Notes under the pieces: model-generated
What the model saw: the letters and a program-made list of their open reading frames with translations, nothing else
Database searches by the model: none
What the model was told of the DNA's origin: nothing
Part shown: positions 37,742 to 47,531 of the stretch, one piece after another
Position numbering within the stretch: the first letter of the stretch is position 1
Layout of the letters: each line of letters begins with the position of its first letter
Position numbers and translations under genes: made by a program
Assembly: GCF_009753715.1 (NCBI RefSeq)
Contig: NZ_WQMS01000013.1
Coordinates: 62,001-126,000, forward strand
Direction: 5' to 3'
DNA length: 64,000 bases
From: Sphingomonas horti
GTDB taxonomy: Bacteria; Pseudomonadota; Alphaproteobacteria; Sphingomonadales; Sphingomonadaceae

Positions 37742-38577
37742 GCTCCCTTCCCCCCTTACGGGAAGTGATCGCACGGCACGGGCTCAGCGCCAGCAAGGCG
37801 CTGGGACAGAATTTCCTGTTCGACGAGCAATTGCTCGATCGCATCGCGCGCGTGCCGGGGCCGCTGGCGGGCGAGCGCGTGCTGGAGGTCGGCCCGGGCC
37901 CGGGCGGCCTCACCCGGGCGCTGCTGCGCGCCGGTGCCGAGGTGGTTGCGGTCGAGCGTGACGCGCGCTGCCTGCCCGCGCTCACCGAGCTCGCCGATTG
38001 GGCGCCGGGACGGCTGCGCGTGATCGAGGGCGACGCGTTGAAAGTCGACGCCGAGCGCGCGCTGGGCGGCAGCGGCCATATCGTCGCCAACCTGCCCTAT
38101 AATGTCGGCACCGCGCTGCTGGTCGGCTGGCTGACCGGCGAGGCCTGGCCGCCCTGGTGGACCTCGCTGACGCTGATGTTCCAGAAGGAAGTGGCCGAGC
38201 GGATCGTCGCCGCGCCCGGCAGCGAGGCCTATGGCCGGCTGGCGGTGCTGGCCCAGTGGCGCTCGTCCGCGCGGATCGCGATGAACGTCCACCGCTCCGC
38301 CTTCACGCCGCCGCCCAAGGTGATGAGCGCAGTGGTGCATATCGTCCCGGCGGAGGCGCCCGCCGGCGTCCGCGTCGCGACGCTGGAACGGCTGACCGCT
38401 GCGGCCTTCGGCCAACGCCGCAAGATGCTGCGGCAGAGCCTGAAGGGCGTACCCGACGCGGCCGAGGCGATGGCGCGGCTGGGGATCGATGCGACGCGGC
38501 GCGCGGAGACGGTGAGCGTGGATGAGTTCGTCGCGTTGGCGCGGGTATTGGACTCCGCACCGTCACCCCGGCCTTGA
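37726..38577 (+). CDS. rsmA: 16S rRNA dimethyladenosine transferase (KsgA)
   Basis: Dimethylates two adjacent adenines near the 3' end of 16S rRNA. Motifs: GQNFLFD at the N-terminus, the SAM-binding [12 protein letters not shown], and the catalytic NLPY. The GTG at 37726 overlaps pdxA; a TTG at 37738 is an alternative start. The last six codons and stop (about 38560-38577) lie within a dispersed palindromic repeat, so the natural C-terminus has been replaced or extended by repeat sequence (ending PSPRP). The core fold is unaffected. Confidence 0.95.
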   Translation: MLRGLSSLPPLREVIARHGLSASKALGQNFLFDEQLLDRIARVPGPLAGERVLEVGPGPGGLTRALLRAGAEVVAVERDARCLPALTELADWAPGRLRVIEGDALKVDAERALGGSGHIVANLPYNVGTALLVGWLTGEAWPPWWTSLTLMFQKEVAERIVAAPGSEAYGRLAVLAQWRSSARIAMNVHRSAFTPPPKVMSAVVHIVPAEAPAGVRVATLERLTAAAFGQRRKMLRQSLKGVPDAAEAMARLGIDATRRAETVSVDEFVALARVLDSAPSPRP

Positions 38578-38635
38578 GCCGGGGCCTACGTTCTTCCGAA
38601 GGCAGGTGGGTCCGGGGCCAAGCCCGGGATGACGG
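38560..38635. repeat. Paired palindromic repeat, copy 2, overlapping the end of rsmA
   Basis: Reverse-oriented copy of the element at 22864-22942: CCGTCACCCCGGCC, then CCTTGAGCCGGGGCC, a variable spacer, and CCGGGGCCAAGCCCGGGAT with GACGG at the end. Its first 18 bases encode the last five residues and the stop codon of rsmA. It lies between the convergent ends of rsmA and smpB. Confidence 0.85.
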
Positions 38636-38652
38636 CTATCACTCCCACACGA

Positions 38653-39135
38653 TCACCGATGCTCGCGCAGCAGGCGCGACTGCTCCCGCTTCCAGTCGCG
38701 TTCCTTGATCGTCTCGCGCTTGTCGTGCGCCTTCTTGCCCCGGGCGAGAGCGAGCTCGACCTTGGCCCGGCCCTTGCCGTTGAAGTAGATCGACAGCGGC
38801 ACCAGCGTCATGCCCTCACGCGCGACCGCGCCGTGCATCCTGGCGATCTCGCGCTGCTTCAGCAGCAGCTTGCGCGGCCGCTTCGGCTCGTGATTATAGC
38901 GATTGCCGTGACTGAATTCGGGCACGTTCGAGTTGACCAGCCATACCTCGTCGCCCTTCACCTCGGCATAGCTCTCGGCGATCGAGCCTTCGCCGAAGCG
39001 TAGCGACTTCACCTCGGTGCCGGTCAGCACGATCCCGGCTTCGAACACCTGGTCGATGAAATAGTCGAACCGCGCGCGCCGGTTTTCGGCGACGACCTTC
39101 TTCTTGTCGAACTCGGTGGGACGGGGACGGGCCAA
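38653..39135 (-). CDS. smpB: SsrA-binding protein
   Basis: Partner of tmRNA in rescuing stalled ribosomes. The 160-residue protein has the opening [14 protein letters not shown] and the [13 protein letters not shown] motif, plus the lysine-rich C-terminal tail ([21 protein letters not shown]) that enters the mRNA channel. The start is a TTG at 39135, only one base after the dapA stop. The dapA-smpB order is common in alphaproteobacteria. No tmRNA gene is in the window. Confidence 0.96.
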   Translation of the reverse strand: MARPRPTEFDKKKVVAENRRARFDYFIDQVFEAGIVLTGTEVKSLRFGEGSIAESYAEVKGDEVWLVNSNVPEFSHGNRYNHEPKRPRKLLLKQREIARMHGAVAREGMTLVPLSIYFNGKGRAKVELALARGKKAHDKRETIKERDWKREQSRLLREHR

Positions 39136-39136
39136 G

Positions 39137-40012
39137 TCAGATCAACCCTGCATGTTCGAGCGCCGCATCGACCGCGCGGCGGCTCGTTTCCGACGGCGGC
39201 GTCATCGGCAGGCGCAGCTCGGCCGACCATTCGGGCTTCAGCCTGTTGAGGGCGTATTTGGTAGGGCCGGGCGACGCGTCGCTGAACAGCGCGGCGTGAA
39301 GCGGGTAGAGCCGGTCCTGCAACTCCATCGCCCTGGCCCAGTCGCGGGCGAGGCAGGCGTTTTGGAAGTCGGCGCAGAGCCGCGGCGCGACGTTGGCCGT
39401 GACCGAAATGCAGCCCACCCCCCCCATCGCCATGAAGCCGAGCGCCAGGTCGTCATTGCCGGAGAGCTGGACGAAATCCCTGCCGCAGGCGAGGCGCTGC
39501 GCCGTCACCCGGGCGACATTGCCGGTCGCGTCCTTCACGCCGACGATGGTCGGAATCTCCGCCAGCCGCGCCATTGTGTCGACGGTCATATCCGTGACCG
39601 TGCGACCGGGTACGTTGTAGAGGATGATCGGCAAGTCGCACGCATCGGCCAGGGCCGCGAAATGGGCGTAGAGCCCGTCCTGGTTCGGCCGGTTGTAATA
39701 GGGCATCACGACCAGGGCGGCCGCGGCGCCGGCCGCCTTCGAATGGGCCATGTGGCGCTTTGCCGTCGCGGTGTCGTTGGAGCCGCAGCCGGCGATTACG
39801 GGCACGCGGCCGGCCGCCGCCTCGATGCAGAGATCGATCACGCGGTAATGCTCGTCGAACCCCAGGGTCGCCGATTCGCCCGTGGTCCCGCACGGAACCA
39901 GCGCGTGGCTACCCTGCTCGACCTGCCAGTCGACGAACGACCGGTATCCGTCCTCATCGATCGTTCCGTCGCGAAAAAGGGTCACCAGGGCCGGAATCGA
40001 GCCGGAAAACAT
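39137..40012 (-). CDS. dapA: 4-Hydroxy-tetrahydrodipicolinate synthase
   Basis: First committed step of lysine and meso-diaminopimelate synthesis, condensing pyruvate with aspartate semialdehyde. The Schiff-base Lys is in VGVKDATGN (near residue 161) and the catalytic Tyr in [10 protein letters not shown] (near 133); PCGTTGES of the N-terminus is present. The 291-residue length is normal. AGGAG precedes the ATG. It is immediately followed by smpB and is divergent from the Slt-type transglycosylase gene. Confidence 0.96.
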   Translation of the reverse strand: MFSGSIPALVTLFRDGTIDEDGYRSFVDWQVEQGSHALVPCGTTGESATLGFDEHYRVIDLCIEAAAGRVPVIAGCGSNDTATAKRHMAHSKAAGAAAALVVMPYYNRPNQDGLYAHFAALADACDLPIILYNVPGRTVTDMTVDTMARLAEIPTIVGVKDATGNVARVTAQRLACGRDFVQLSGNDDLALGFMAMGGVGCISVTANVAPRLCADFQNACLARDWARAMELQDRLYPLHAALFSDASPGPTKYALNRLKPEWSAELRLPMTPPSETSRRAVDAALEHAGLI

Positions 40013-40076
40013 AGATTTGCTCCTTCACGCGAGTCGCCGCGTCAGGCATTGTCGAAGACCAGGTACGGGGAGCGTC

Positions 40077-42101
40077 ATGGCCAATTCACCGCCCAATAAG
40101 GATCAGGCGTCTAACCTGTCCAGCATGGTGAAACGGCTTCTGCTCCCCTCCGTCCTGCTGCTCGGCACGGCCACCATGGTGGTCGCCGACCCGACCACGC
40201 CGCTGGCGATGCAGCCGGCATCTCCGCAGGCGCCCTATGACGCCGGCGATCCGGTGGTCGCCGCCATCCCGCAATGGAACGCGTTGCGCCAGAGCGACAA
40301 CCTGCCCTTCGACAGCTATGCGAGCTTCCTGATCGCGCACCCGGGCTGGCCGGGCGAGGCGGCGATGCGCCGCGCTGCGGAGCGCGCGCTGGCACCGGAT
40401 TCGATCTCGCCGATGCGCGTGATCGCCTTTTTCGACAAATTCCCGCCGCTGACCAACACCGGCCAGGCGCGCTACGCCGAGGCGCTGGCCTCCGCCGGGC
40501 GCCCAGGCGACGCGATCGCGGCCGCGCGCAAGGCTTGGACCTCGGGCTCGCTGACGCCCACCGACGAAGCGCTGATCCTGGGCCGCTTCGGCAGCCAATT
40601 CACGCCGGCCGACCAGGACGAGCGGATGGACCGGCTGCTCTGGGCCGGGAAGACGAGCGCGGCGCAGCGCCAGATCGACCTGACCTCGCCCGCCAAACGC
40701 GCGCTGTTCCAGGCACGGCTGGCGCTGCGCACCAACGCGCCGGGAGCACAGCAGCTTGCCGACGCGCTGCCGGCAGTCGATCAGAACGACGCCGGTTTCG
40801 TCGCCGACAAGGCGATCTGGCTGCGGACCGCATCGCCCGATGCGGCCCGTGCCTGGCTGGCGCGGCCGCGACAGCTGACCGGCCGGCCCGCCGAGGTCGA
40901 GCGCTGGTTCGAGCTGCTGCTGTCTACCGCGAGGACCGCACAGAGCGCCGGCGACGCACGCGGCGCGTTCCAGATCGCGCAACTGCTGGACCAGAGCTAT
41001 GCGCCCGGAACCGTCGTGCGCGACCAGCCGCTGGGCGAGCGTGACGACTATACCAGCATCGCCTGGCTCGCCGGGTGGACGGCGCTGTACGGCGGCCGCG
41101 CGGCCGACGCGGTGGGCATGTTCGAACGCTATGCGAGCGCCGCCCGCTCGCCCCAGACCCAGGCCAAGGGGCATTTCTGGGCCGCGCGCGCTGCCCAGGC
41201 GGCAGGCCGCGCCGGCGAAGCCAACCGCTTCTACGAAGAAGCGGCGGAGCATCCGGACCAATTTTACGGGCAGCTGGCGCTGGAGCGGCTCGGCCGTCCG
41301 ATCCCGGCGCCGGGAACGCTGGGGGCGACGACACCATCGCCCAGCGAGCGCGTCGCGTTCAACAAGCGCGAGATCGTGCGCGCGGCGCGTGTTCTGGGCC
41401 AGCAGGGCGACTGGCAGACACAGAGCCAGTTCATCCGCGCGATCGCGGCGAGCGTGGAGACGGACGCCGACCACGCGCTCGCCAACGAGCTGGCGCAGGG
41501 CATCGGCCGCCCCGACCTGGCAGTGATGGTGGGCCGCAGCGCGCGGCTCAACGGCGCGAGCGACTATGTCCGCGCCGGCTATCCGCAGGTGAAGCTGCCC
41601 GAGGGCCAGGAAGCCTGGTCGACGATTATCCATGCGATCGCGCGGCAGGAGAGCCAGTTCGACCGCGAGGCGGTCAGCCGCGCCGGCGCGCGCGGGCTGA
41701 TGCAGCTGATGCCGGGCACCGCGCGCGAGGCGGCGGCCAAGATCGGCCTCGACTATGACGCGAGCGCGCTGACCACCGATACCGGCTACAACATCCAGCT
41801 GGGATCGAGCTATTTCCAGCGGATGCTCAACTATAATGGCGGCAATTACCCGCTGGCGATCGCGGCCTACAATGCCGGCCAGGGCAATGTGAACAAATGG
41901 ATCGCCGCCAATGGCGACCCGCGCTTGCCCGGGGCCGACATCGTCAAGTGGATCGAGCAGATTCCCTTCTCCGAGACGCGCGGCTATGTCCAGCACGTGC
42001 TGGAGAATGCAGTGGTGTACGACACGCTGCACCCGGAAAAGGCGACGATGCGCGGGCCGAACCTGCTGAGCGCGTATCTGGGGAAAGGCTCACGGGGCTA
42101 A
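40077..42101 (+). CDS. Lytic transglycosylase, Slt70 type
   Basis: A 674-residue periplasmic murein hydrolase. The ATG at 40077 has GGGGAG 5 bases upstream; the signal-like segment (VKRLLLPSVLLLGTATMVVA) starts about 17 residues later. A long alpha-superhelical region follows, then the C-terminal SLT domain with the catalytic Glu in RQESQFDREAVS, and GLMQLMPGTA and AAYNAGQGNV motifs. It is divergent from dapA. With MltB- and MltA-type enzymes it makes three transglycosylases in the window. Confidence 0.93.
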   Translation: MANSPPNKDQASNLSSMVKRLLLPSVLLLGTATMVVADPTTPLAMQPASPQAPYDAGDPVVAAIPQWNALRQSDNLPFDSYASFLIAHPGWPGEAAMRRAAERALAPDSISPMRVIAFFDKFPPLTNTGQARYAEALASAGRPGDAIAAARKAWTSGSLTPTDEALILGRFGSQFTPADQDERMDRLLWAGKTSAAQRQIDLTSPAKRALFQARLALRTNAPGAQQLADALPAVDQNDAGFVADKAIWLRTASPDAARAWLARPRQLTGRPAEVERWFELLLSTARTAQSAGDARGAFQIAQLLDQSYAPGTVVRDQPLGERDDYTSIAWLAGWTALYGGRAADAVGMFERYASAARSPQTQAKGHFWAARAAQAAGRAGEANRFYEEAAEHPDQFYGQLALERLGRPIPAPGTLGATTPSPSERVAFNKREIVRAARVLGQQGDWQTQSQFIRAIAASVETDADHALANELAQGIGRPDLAVMVGRSARLNGASDYVRAGYPQVKLPEGQEAWSTIIHAIARQESQFDREAVSRAGARGLMQLMPGTAREAAAKIGLDYDASALTTDTGYNIQLGSSYFQRMLNYNGGNYPLAIAAYNAGQGNVNKWIAANGDPRLPGADIVKWIEQIPFSETRGYVQHVLENAVVYDTLHPEKATMRGPNLLSAYLGKGSRG

Positions 42102-42105
42102 CTCT

Positions 42106-42203
42106 CCCCTCCCGCTTGCGGGAGGGGTCGGGGGAGGGCCTGGACGGAAGTACTGAGCGGAAGGGACTTGCCCTCCCCTAGCCCCTCCCGCAAGCGGGAG
42201 GGG
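42106..42203. repeat. Paired palindromic repeat, CCCCTCCCGC family, upstream of greB
   Basis: Two hairpins, 42106-42127 (arms CCCCTCCCGC and GCGGGAGGGG with a TT centre) and 42182-42203 (the same arms with an AA centre), enclose an inner inverted repeat: GGGGAGGGC at 42131 faces GCCCTCCCC at 42170. The second hairpin ends 2 bases before the greB ATG and contains its ribosome-binding site. Confidence 0.9.
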
Positions 42204-42205
42204 AA

Positions 42206-42694
42206 ATGGACCGCCCCAACTACATCACCCCCGCCGGCTTCGCCGCGCTTCGCGCCGAGTACGACCGGCTGTTCGGCGAGGAGCGGCCGAAGCTGGTCGA
42301 GACGATCAGCTGGGCCGCCGGCAATGGCGACCGGTCCGAGAATGGCGACTATATCTATGGCCGCAAACGCTTGCGTGAGATCGACCGGACGCTCGGGCGG
42401 CTTTCCGCCAAGATGAAGGCGGCGAAGGTCGTCGATCCCGCCTGTCAGCCCGACAAGCGCAGAATCTTTTTCGGCGCGACCGTCACCATCGCGGACGAGG
42501 ACGACAACCGGCGCACGCTGACGCTGGTGGGCAACGACGAAGCCGATGCCTGCACGGGGCTGGTTGGCTGGGACGCGCCGATCGCCCGGGCGCTGCGCGG
42601 CGCCGCGATCGGCGATGTGCGGCGCATCGCGCTCCCGGGTGGGGAGCGGGAATATGAGGTCTTGAGCATCTCCTATCCCTGCGCCAGAAGCTGA
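42206..42694 (+). CDS. greB: GreB-type transcription elongation factor
   Basis: Binds the RNA polymerase secondary channel and stimulates cleavage of backtracked RNA. The 162-residue protein has the coiled-coil tip with its acidic pair in NGDRSENGDYIYGRKRL, and a C-terminal FKBP-like domain (ATVTIADEDDN, YPCARS end). ENGDYIYG is the GreB form. The ribosome-binding site GGGAGGGG lies inside a palindromic repeat, so mRNA folding could mask it. The FkbM gene follows after 22 bases. Confidence 0.92.
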   Translation: MDRPNYITPAGFAALRAEYDRLFGEERPKLVETISWAAGNGDRSENGDYIYGRKRLREIDRTLGRLSAKMKAAKVVDPACQPDKRRIFFGATVTIADEDDNRRTLTLVGNDEADACTGLVGWDAPIARALRGAAIGDVRRIALPGGEREYEVLSISYPCARS

Positions 42695-42716
42695 TCGCGT
42701 CCGAGGGGGAGTTTCG

Positions 42717-43532
42717 ATGTTCGCAGCATTGCGCCAGGCCATCCGCAGCAACCGGCGGGCGGCACCGTTCCGGCTGCTGGCATCGGCCGCCGACAAATAT
42801 CTGCGCGCCTACCACAATGACGGATTCTACGAGTTCGACCGGAATGGCGAGCGCTTTGCCTTGTCCAGTTTTGCCGCCTGGAACGGCAACGCCGAGACCG
42901 TGATCTGGGACGTCGGCGCCCATGACGGCGAATGGGCCGAGACCGCTCACCGGATGATCCCGGCCGCGCGCATCACAAGCTTCGAGATTCTTCCGCCGAT
43001 CGCGGAGCGGCTTCGCGCGCGCAATTTCGATCCGCAATGGTTCACGCTGGAGAATGTCGGCCTATCGGACAGCGACGGCGAAGTGGAGGTCAGCTGGAAC
43101 CACTCCCACGACAGCACCAACGCGATCACGCCGCGTTCGGGTGGCCGCTGGTTCGAGGGCGCCGATGTCGAGCGCGTGTCGTGCCGCACGACCACAATCG
43201 ATTCCTATCTCGCGACCGGCAAGGTGTCGCCCAGATTGCTGAAGATCGACACCGAGGGTCATGACGCAGCGGTGCTGGATGGCGCGGCGGGGCTGCTGTC
43301 CGGCCCCGATGCGCCGGCGATGATCCAGTTCGAATATGGCGAGACCTGGCTGCCGGCGCGCCGGACGCTGGGCGAGGTGCAGGCGCGGCTCGAGAGCTTT
43401 GGCTATGCGGTCGGCCGGCTTTTCCCCGACCATGTCGCGTTCAAGCCATATGAACTCGCCGACGATCATTTCCGCATGGGCAACATGATCGCCACCAGGG
43501 ACGACCGGTTGAGGCGGGTGCTGGCGGCCTAG
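42717..43532 (+). CDS. FkbM-family methyltransferase
   Basis: A 271-residue SAM-dependent methyltransferase. VIWDVGAHDGEWAE is the SAM-binding glycine loop, SFEILPP the acidic end of beta-2, and LLKIDTEGHDAAVLDGA the FkbM signature. Family members O-methylate sugars, polyketides and other small molecules; the substrate here is unknown and no glycan or polyketide genes are adjacent. GGGGGAG lies 6 bases before the ATG. It converges with ppk2. Confidence 0.88.
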   Translation: MFAALRQAIRSNRRAAPFRLLASAADKYLRAYHNDGFYEFDRNGERFALSSFAAWNGNAETVIWDVGAHDGEWAETAHRMIPAARITSFEILPPIAERLRARNFDPQWFTLENVGLSDSDGEVEVSWNHSHDSTNAITPRSGGRWFEGADVERVSCRTTTIDSYLATGKVSPRLLKIDTEGHDAAVLDGAAGLLSGPDAPAMIQFEYGETWLPARRTLGEVQARLESFGYAVGRLFPDHVAFKPYELADDHFRMGNMIATRDDRLRRVLAA

Positions 43533-43544
43533 ACCCGGCGCTAC

Positions 43545-44321
43545 TCAGCCGCTCCTGAATTCGTCCTCAACCAGCCGCTCAAGCTCCGGGTCGAGCGGCG
43601 GCGGGTTCATGTCCACGCGCGCTTCGAGCTGATCGGCGATGGCAGTGAGCGCGGCGATGCGGGCGGCTTTCTTGTCGTTGCCGTCGATCACCGTCCACGG
43701 TGCCCAGCGCGTATCGGTGGCACCTAGCATCTCATTAACGGCCCACAGATAGGCGGGGCGCTTCGATCGGTTGCGGAAATCGTCGACACCGGTCTTCCAG
43801 CGCTTCCACGGGTCTTCGAACCGCTTCTTCAGCCGCTTGTCCTGCGTCTGCTGGGTGATGTGCACGAACAGCTTGACGATCGTCGTGCCGATGTCGCGCT
43901 GCTGCGCCTCGAACTCGTTGATCTCGTCATAAGCGCGCTTCCATTCCGCCTCGCTGGCGAACCCCTCCACGCGCTCGACCAGCACGCGGCCGTACCAGCT
44001 GCGGTCGAATAGGGCGATGTTGCCGGATCGCGGCAGCCTTTCCCAGAAGCGCCAGAGGAAGTGCCGGTCCTTTTCCTCGTCCGTGGGCGCCGCGATCGGC
44101 CATACTTCGAAATAGCGCGGATCCCATTTGGCGGTCAGGCGCTGGATGATGCCGCCCTTCCCCGCCGCGTCCCACCCCTCGACGGCGACGATGGCGCGGC
44201 GCTTGTGGACGATATGCGCGACCTGGATACGCGCGAGCCGCTCCTGCAGCGCGGCGAGATCCGCGTCATAATCGCCGGGGTAGTCGGCGCCGCGCTCGAA
44301 ATCCTTGAGGTCTACGCCCAC
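43545..44321 (-). CDS. Polyphosphate kinase 2 family protein
   Basis: A 258-residue PPK2-type enzyme that moves phosphate between polyphosphate and nucleotides. Walker A is EGWDAAGKGG, the Walker B-like segment DRSWYGR, and the lid contains KRFEDPWKRWK. The GTG at 44321 has GGAGG 8 bases upstream; a longer frame back to 44417 would run through a repeat. That ribosome-binding site belongs to the repeat at 44326. Whether it prefers ADP or AMP cannot be judged by eye. It lies 5 kb from ppk1 and ppx. Confidence 0.9.
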   Translation of the reverse strand: MGVDLKDFERGADYPGDYDADLAALQERLARIQVAHIVHKRRAIVAVEGWDAAGKGGIIQRLTAKWDPRYFEVWPIAAPTDEEKDRHFLWRFWERLPRSGNIALFDRSWYGRVLVERVEGFASEAEWKRAYDEINEFEAQQRDIGTTIVKLFVHITQQTQDKRLKKRFEDPWKRWKTGVDDFRNRSKRPAYLWAVNEMLGATDTRWAPWTVIDGNDKKAARIAALTAIADQLEARVDMNPPPLDPELERLVEDEFRSG

Positions 44322-44325
44322 AAAT

Positions 44326-44427
44326 CCCCCCTCCCGCTTGCGCGAGGAGTCAGGGGGGCCTGATCCGTCTGACGCAAAGCGCGGCGGAAACATGCCCTCC
44401 CCCGGGGCCTCCCGCAAGCGGGAGAGG
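44326..44427. repeat. Paired palindromic repeat, CCCTCCCGC family, upstream of ppk2
   Basis: CCCTCCCGCTTGCGCGAGG and CCTCCCGCAAGCGGGAGAGG are the outer hairpins; GGGGGGCC near 44353 faces GCCCTCCCCC near 44394. It has the same plan as 42106-42203. Its left end supplies the ribosome-binding site of ppk2 on the minus strand; its right end is 10 bases from the aspS stop. Confidence 0.82.
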
Positions 44428-44436
44428 AGAAGCGTT

Positions 44437-46254
44437 TTATTCCGGCGCGACCGCTGCCGCTGCGGCCTTCCCGTCCTTCGAGCCGGGCCCGTCGACCGTG
44501 CGGATATGCAGCTCGCGCAGCTGCTTCGGCGTGACCTGGCTGGGCGCGCCCATCATCAGGTCCTCGGCGCGCTGGTTCATCGGGAAGAGGATGACCTCGC
44601 GAATGTTCGGCTCGTCGGCCAACAGCATGACGATGCGGTCGATGCCGGGCGCCGAGCCGCCATGCGGCGGCGCGCCATATTTGAACGCGTTGATCATGCC
44701 GGCGAAGTTCGTGTCGACGTCTTCCTTGCTGTAGCCGGCGATCTCGAACGCCTTGTACATGATGTCCGGCCGGTGGTTCCGGATCGCGCCCGACGACAGC
44801 TCCACGCCGTTGCAGACGATGTCGTACTGGTAGGCGAGGATGTCCAAGGGGTCCTTGGTCTCCAGCGCTTCAAGCTCGCCCTGCGGCATCGAGAAGGGGT
44901 TGTGCGAGAAGTCGACCTTCTTCGCCTCCTCGTCATATTCGTACATCGGGAAGTCGACGATCCAGCAGAACTCGAACCGGTTCGGGTCGATCAGCCCGAG
45001 CTGCTCCCCGATGCGCGTGCGCGCGGCGCCGGCGAGCTTGGCCGCCTGCGCTTCCTTGCCGGTGGCGAAGAAGATGCCGTCATCGGGGCCGAGGCCCAGC
45101 GCCGCGACGAGCTTGCGGGTCGCTTCCTCGCCATGGTTCTTGGCGATCGGGCCGCCCAGCTCGCCGCCCTTCTGGGTGATGTAGCCAAGGCCCGCATGGC
45201 CCTCGGCGCGCGCCCAGTCGTTCATGTCGTCGAAGAATTTGCGGCTCTTGTCGGCGGTGTTCGGCGCGGGGATCGCGCGGACGACGCTGCCGCCCTCGAC
45301 CAGCCGCGCGAACAGGCCGAAGCCGGAGCCCTTGAAGTGCTCCGACACGTCGGTGATGACGATCGGGTTGCGCAGGTCCGGCTTGTCCGAGCCGTATTTG
45401 AGCATCGCCTCGCGGTACGGGATGCGCGGGAATGGCGCCGGGCTCACTGCACGGCCGTTCGCGAACTCCTCGAACACGCCATACAGCACCGGCTCGATTG
45501 CCGCGAAAACATCGTCTTGCGTGACGAAGCTCATCTCGAAATCGAGCTGGTAGAATTCGCCCGGGCTGCGGTCGGCGCGGGCGTCCTCGTCGCGGAAGCA
45601 GGGGGCGATCTGGAAATAGCGGTCGAAGCCCGCGACCATGATCAGCTGCTTGAACATCTGCGGCGCCTGGGGGAGCGCGTAGAATTTGCCCGGATGCACG
45701 CGGCTGGGCACGAGATAGTCGCGCGCGCCTTCGGGGCTGGACGCGGTCAGGATCGGCGTCTGGAACTCGGTGAAGCCCTGGTCGATCATACGCCTGCGGA
45801 TCGAGCTGATCACATGGCTGCGCAGCACGATGTTCGCATGCAGCCGCTCGCGCCGCAGATCGAGGAAGCGGTAGCGAAGGCGGATATCCTCCGGATAATC
45901 GGCCTCGCCGGCGACCGGCATCGGCAGCTCCTGCGCCTGCGACTGGATCGAGACGGCGTTGGCGAAGACCTCGATGTCGCCGGTCGGCAGGTTGGCGTTG
46001 GTGGTGCCGGCGGCGCGCGCCTTCACCACGCCGTCGATCGTCACGACCGATTCGACACGCACGCCTTCGAGCACCGGCAGCGCCGGCGAGTCGGCGTCCG
46101 CCACCACCTGAGTGATGCCGTAATGGTCGCGCAGGTCGATGAAGAGCACGCCGCCATGGTCGCGCTTCCTGTGCACCCAGCCGGACAGGCGGACGGTCTG
46201 TCCGACGTCGGAGGCGCGGAGCGCGCCGCAGGTGTGAGTGCGATAGGCGTGCAT
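44437..46254 (-). CDS. aspS: Aspartyl-tRNA synthetase
   Basis: Class II synthetase of the bacterial type (605 residues), with an N-terminal anticodon-binding OB fold ([19 protein letters not shown]), motif 2 in [18 protein letters not shown], a GAD insertion domain and motif 3 in [13 protein letters not shown]. Alphaproteobacteria usually use a non-discriminating form together with GatCAB; that is inferred, not seen. It is divergent from rnd across 91 bases. Confidence 0.96.
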   Translation of the reverse strand: MHAYRTHTCGALRASDVGQTVRLSGWVHRKRDHGGVLFIDLRDHYGITQVVADADSPALPVLEGVRVESVVTIDGVVKARAAGTTNANLPTGDIEVFANAVSIQSQAQELPMPVAGEADYPEDIRLRYRFLDLRRERLHANIVLRSHVISSIRRRMIDQGFTEFQTPILTASSPEGARDYLVPSRVHPGKFYALPQAPQMFKQLIMVAGFDRYFQIAPCFRDEDARADRSPGEFYQLDFEMSFVTQDDVFAAIEPVLYGVFEEFANGRAVSPAPFPRIPYREAMLKYGSDKPDLRNPIVITDVSEHFKGSGFGLFARLVEGGSVVRAIPAPNTADKSRKFFDDMNDWARAEGHAGLGYITQKGGELGGPIAKNHGEEATRKLVAALGLGPDDGIFFATGKEAQAAKLAGAARTRIGEQLGLIDPNRFEFCWIVDFPMYEYDEEAKKVDFSHNPFSMPQGELEALETKDPLDILAYQYDIVCNGVELSSGAIRNHRPDIMYKAFEIAGYSKEDVDTNFAGMINAFKYGAPPHGGSAPGIDRIVMLLADEPNIREVILFPMNQRAEDLMMGAPSQVTPKQLRELHIRTVDGPGSKDGKAAAAAVAPE

Positions 46255-46345
46255 GATGTCTTCCAGCGGATGAGAAAGTTCAGGCCGGGCGCTTCCTAGC
46301 GCGCGACGGGATTGTCAAGGCGCGTGACAAAGCTATTGCGCAACC

Positions 46346-47521
46346 ATGCAAATCCATCCGCTGATTACCGACAGCGCCACACTTGCCGATCTCTGCGCCC
46401 GCTTCGCCAAGTCCCGCTTCGTCGCGGTCGACACCGAGTTCATGCGCGAGAACACCTATTGGCCCGATCTCTGCCTGATCCAGATCGCCGACGAGAAGGA
46501 AGCCGCGGCGATCGATCCCAAGGCGGACGGCATCGACCTGACCCCGCTGCTGGACCTGCTGGTCGACAACCCGGACGTGCTGAAGGTCTTCCACGCCGGC
46601 GGACAGGATGTCGAGATCATCCACAATCTGACCGGCAAGACGCCGCACCCGATCTTCGATACGCAGATCGCGGCGATGGCGCTGGGGCAAGGCGAGCAGA
46701 TCGGCTACGGCAACCTGGTCGACTGCTGGCTCGGTATCCAGCTCGACAAAGGTGCGCGCTTCACCGACTGGGCGCGCCGCCCGCTCGACCGGCGGCAGAT
46801 CGATTATGCAATCGGCGACGTCACCCACCTTGTCCGCATCTTCCCGCTGATCGTGAATCGGCTGGTGAAGCAGGGTCGCGGCTATTGGCTCGACGAGGAA
46901 ATGGAGCGGCTGGCGGACCCCGCCAATTATGTCAACGATCCCGAGCTCGCGTGGCAGCGCGTCAAGATCCCGAGCCGCAAGGCGGACGTGCTGGGGCGGC
47001 TGAAGGCGCTCGCAGCCTGGCGCGAGCGCGAGGCGCGCGGCAAGAACCTGCCCCGCGGCCGCATCGTCAAGGACGAGACGCTGGCCGATATCGCCGCCCA
47101 TCCGCCGCGCGAGCAGAGCGATCTTGCCAAAGTCCGCGGCCTATCGGCCAGCTGGGGCGGCAACGATATCGGCGGGAGGATGATGAAGGCACTTGGCGAG
47201 GCCGCGCCGCTCGCCCCCGACGAGATGCCGCGCGAGGAGCGCAGGCCCGGGCTCGGCAAGGAAGGCGGACTGGTCGCGGACCTTCTGAAGCTGCTGCTGA
47301 AAATCCGCGCGCGCGAAATCGACGTGGCGCCGCGGTTGTTGGCCCGGACCGACGAGCTGGAGCTGCTGGCGGCGGGACGGCGCGACGGACTTGCGATCCT
47401 GGAAGGCTGGCGCTGCGAGCAATTCGGCAAGGACGCGCTCGACCTGGTCGAGGGCCGGCTCGCCTTCGCGGTGAAGAACGGCAAGCTGAAGATGACGCGG
47501 ACGGAAGTTGCGGGCGGGTAG
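46346..47521 (+). CDS. rnd: Ribonuclease D
   Basis: A 391-residue 3'-5' exoribonuclease that trims tRNA 3' ends. DEDD motifs: FVAVDTEFMRE (D and E), FHAGGQDVEI, and IGDVTHLVRI (Tyr/Asp region); an HRDC domain follows (VLGRLKALAAWREREA). Length and order match E. coli RNase D. It converges with ppx with only 10 bases between stops. Confidence 0.94.
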   Translation: MQIHPLITDSATLADLCARFAKSRFVAVDTEFMRENTYWPDLCLIQIADEKEAAAIDPKADGIDLTPLLDLLVDNPDVLKVFHAGGQDVEIIHNLTGKTPHPIFDTQIAAMALGQGEQIGYGNLVDCWLGIQLDKGARFTDWARRPLDRRQIDYAIGDVTHLVRIFPLIVNRLVKQGRGYWLDEEMERLADPANYVNDPELAWQRVKIPSRKADVLGRLKALAAWREREARGKNLPRGRIVKDETLADIAAHPPREQSDLAKVRGLSASWGGNDIGGRMMKALGEAAPLAPDEMPREERRPGLGKEGGLVADLLKLLLKIRAREIDVAPRLLARTDELELLAAGRRDGLAILEGWRCEQFGKDALDLVEGRLAFAVKNGKLKMTRTEVAGG

Positions 47522-47531
47522 CTCCCTGGCG

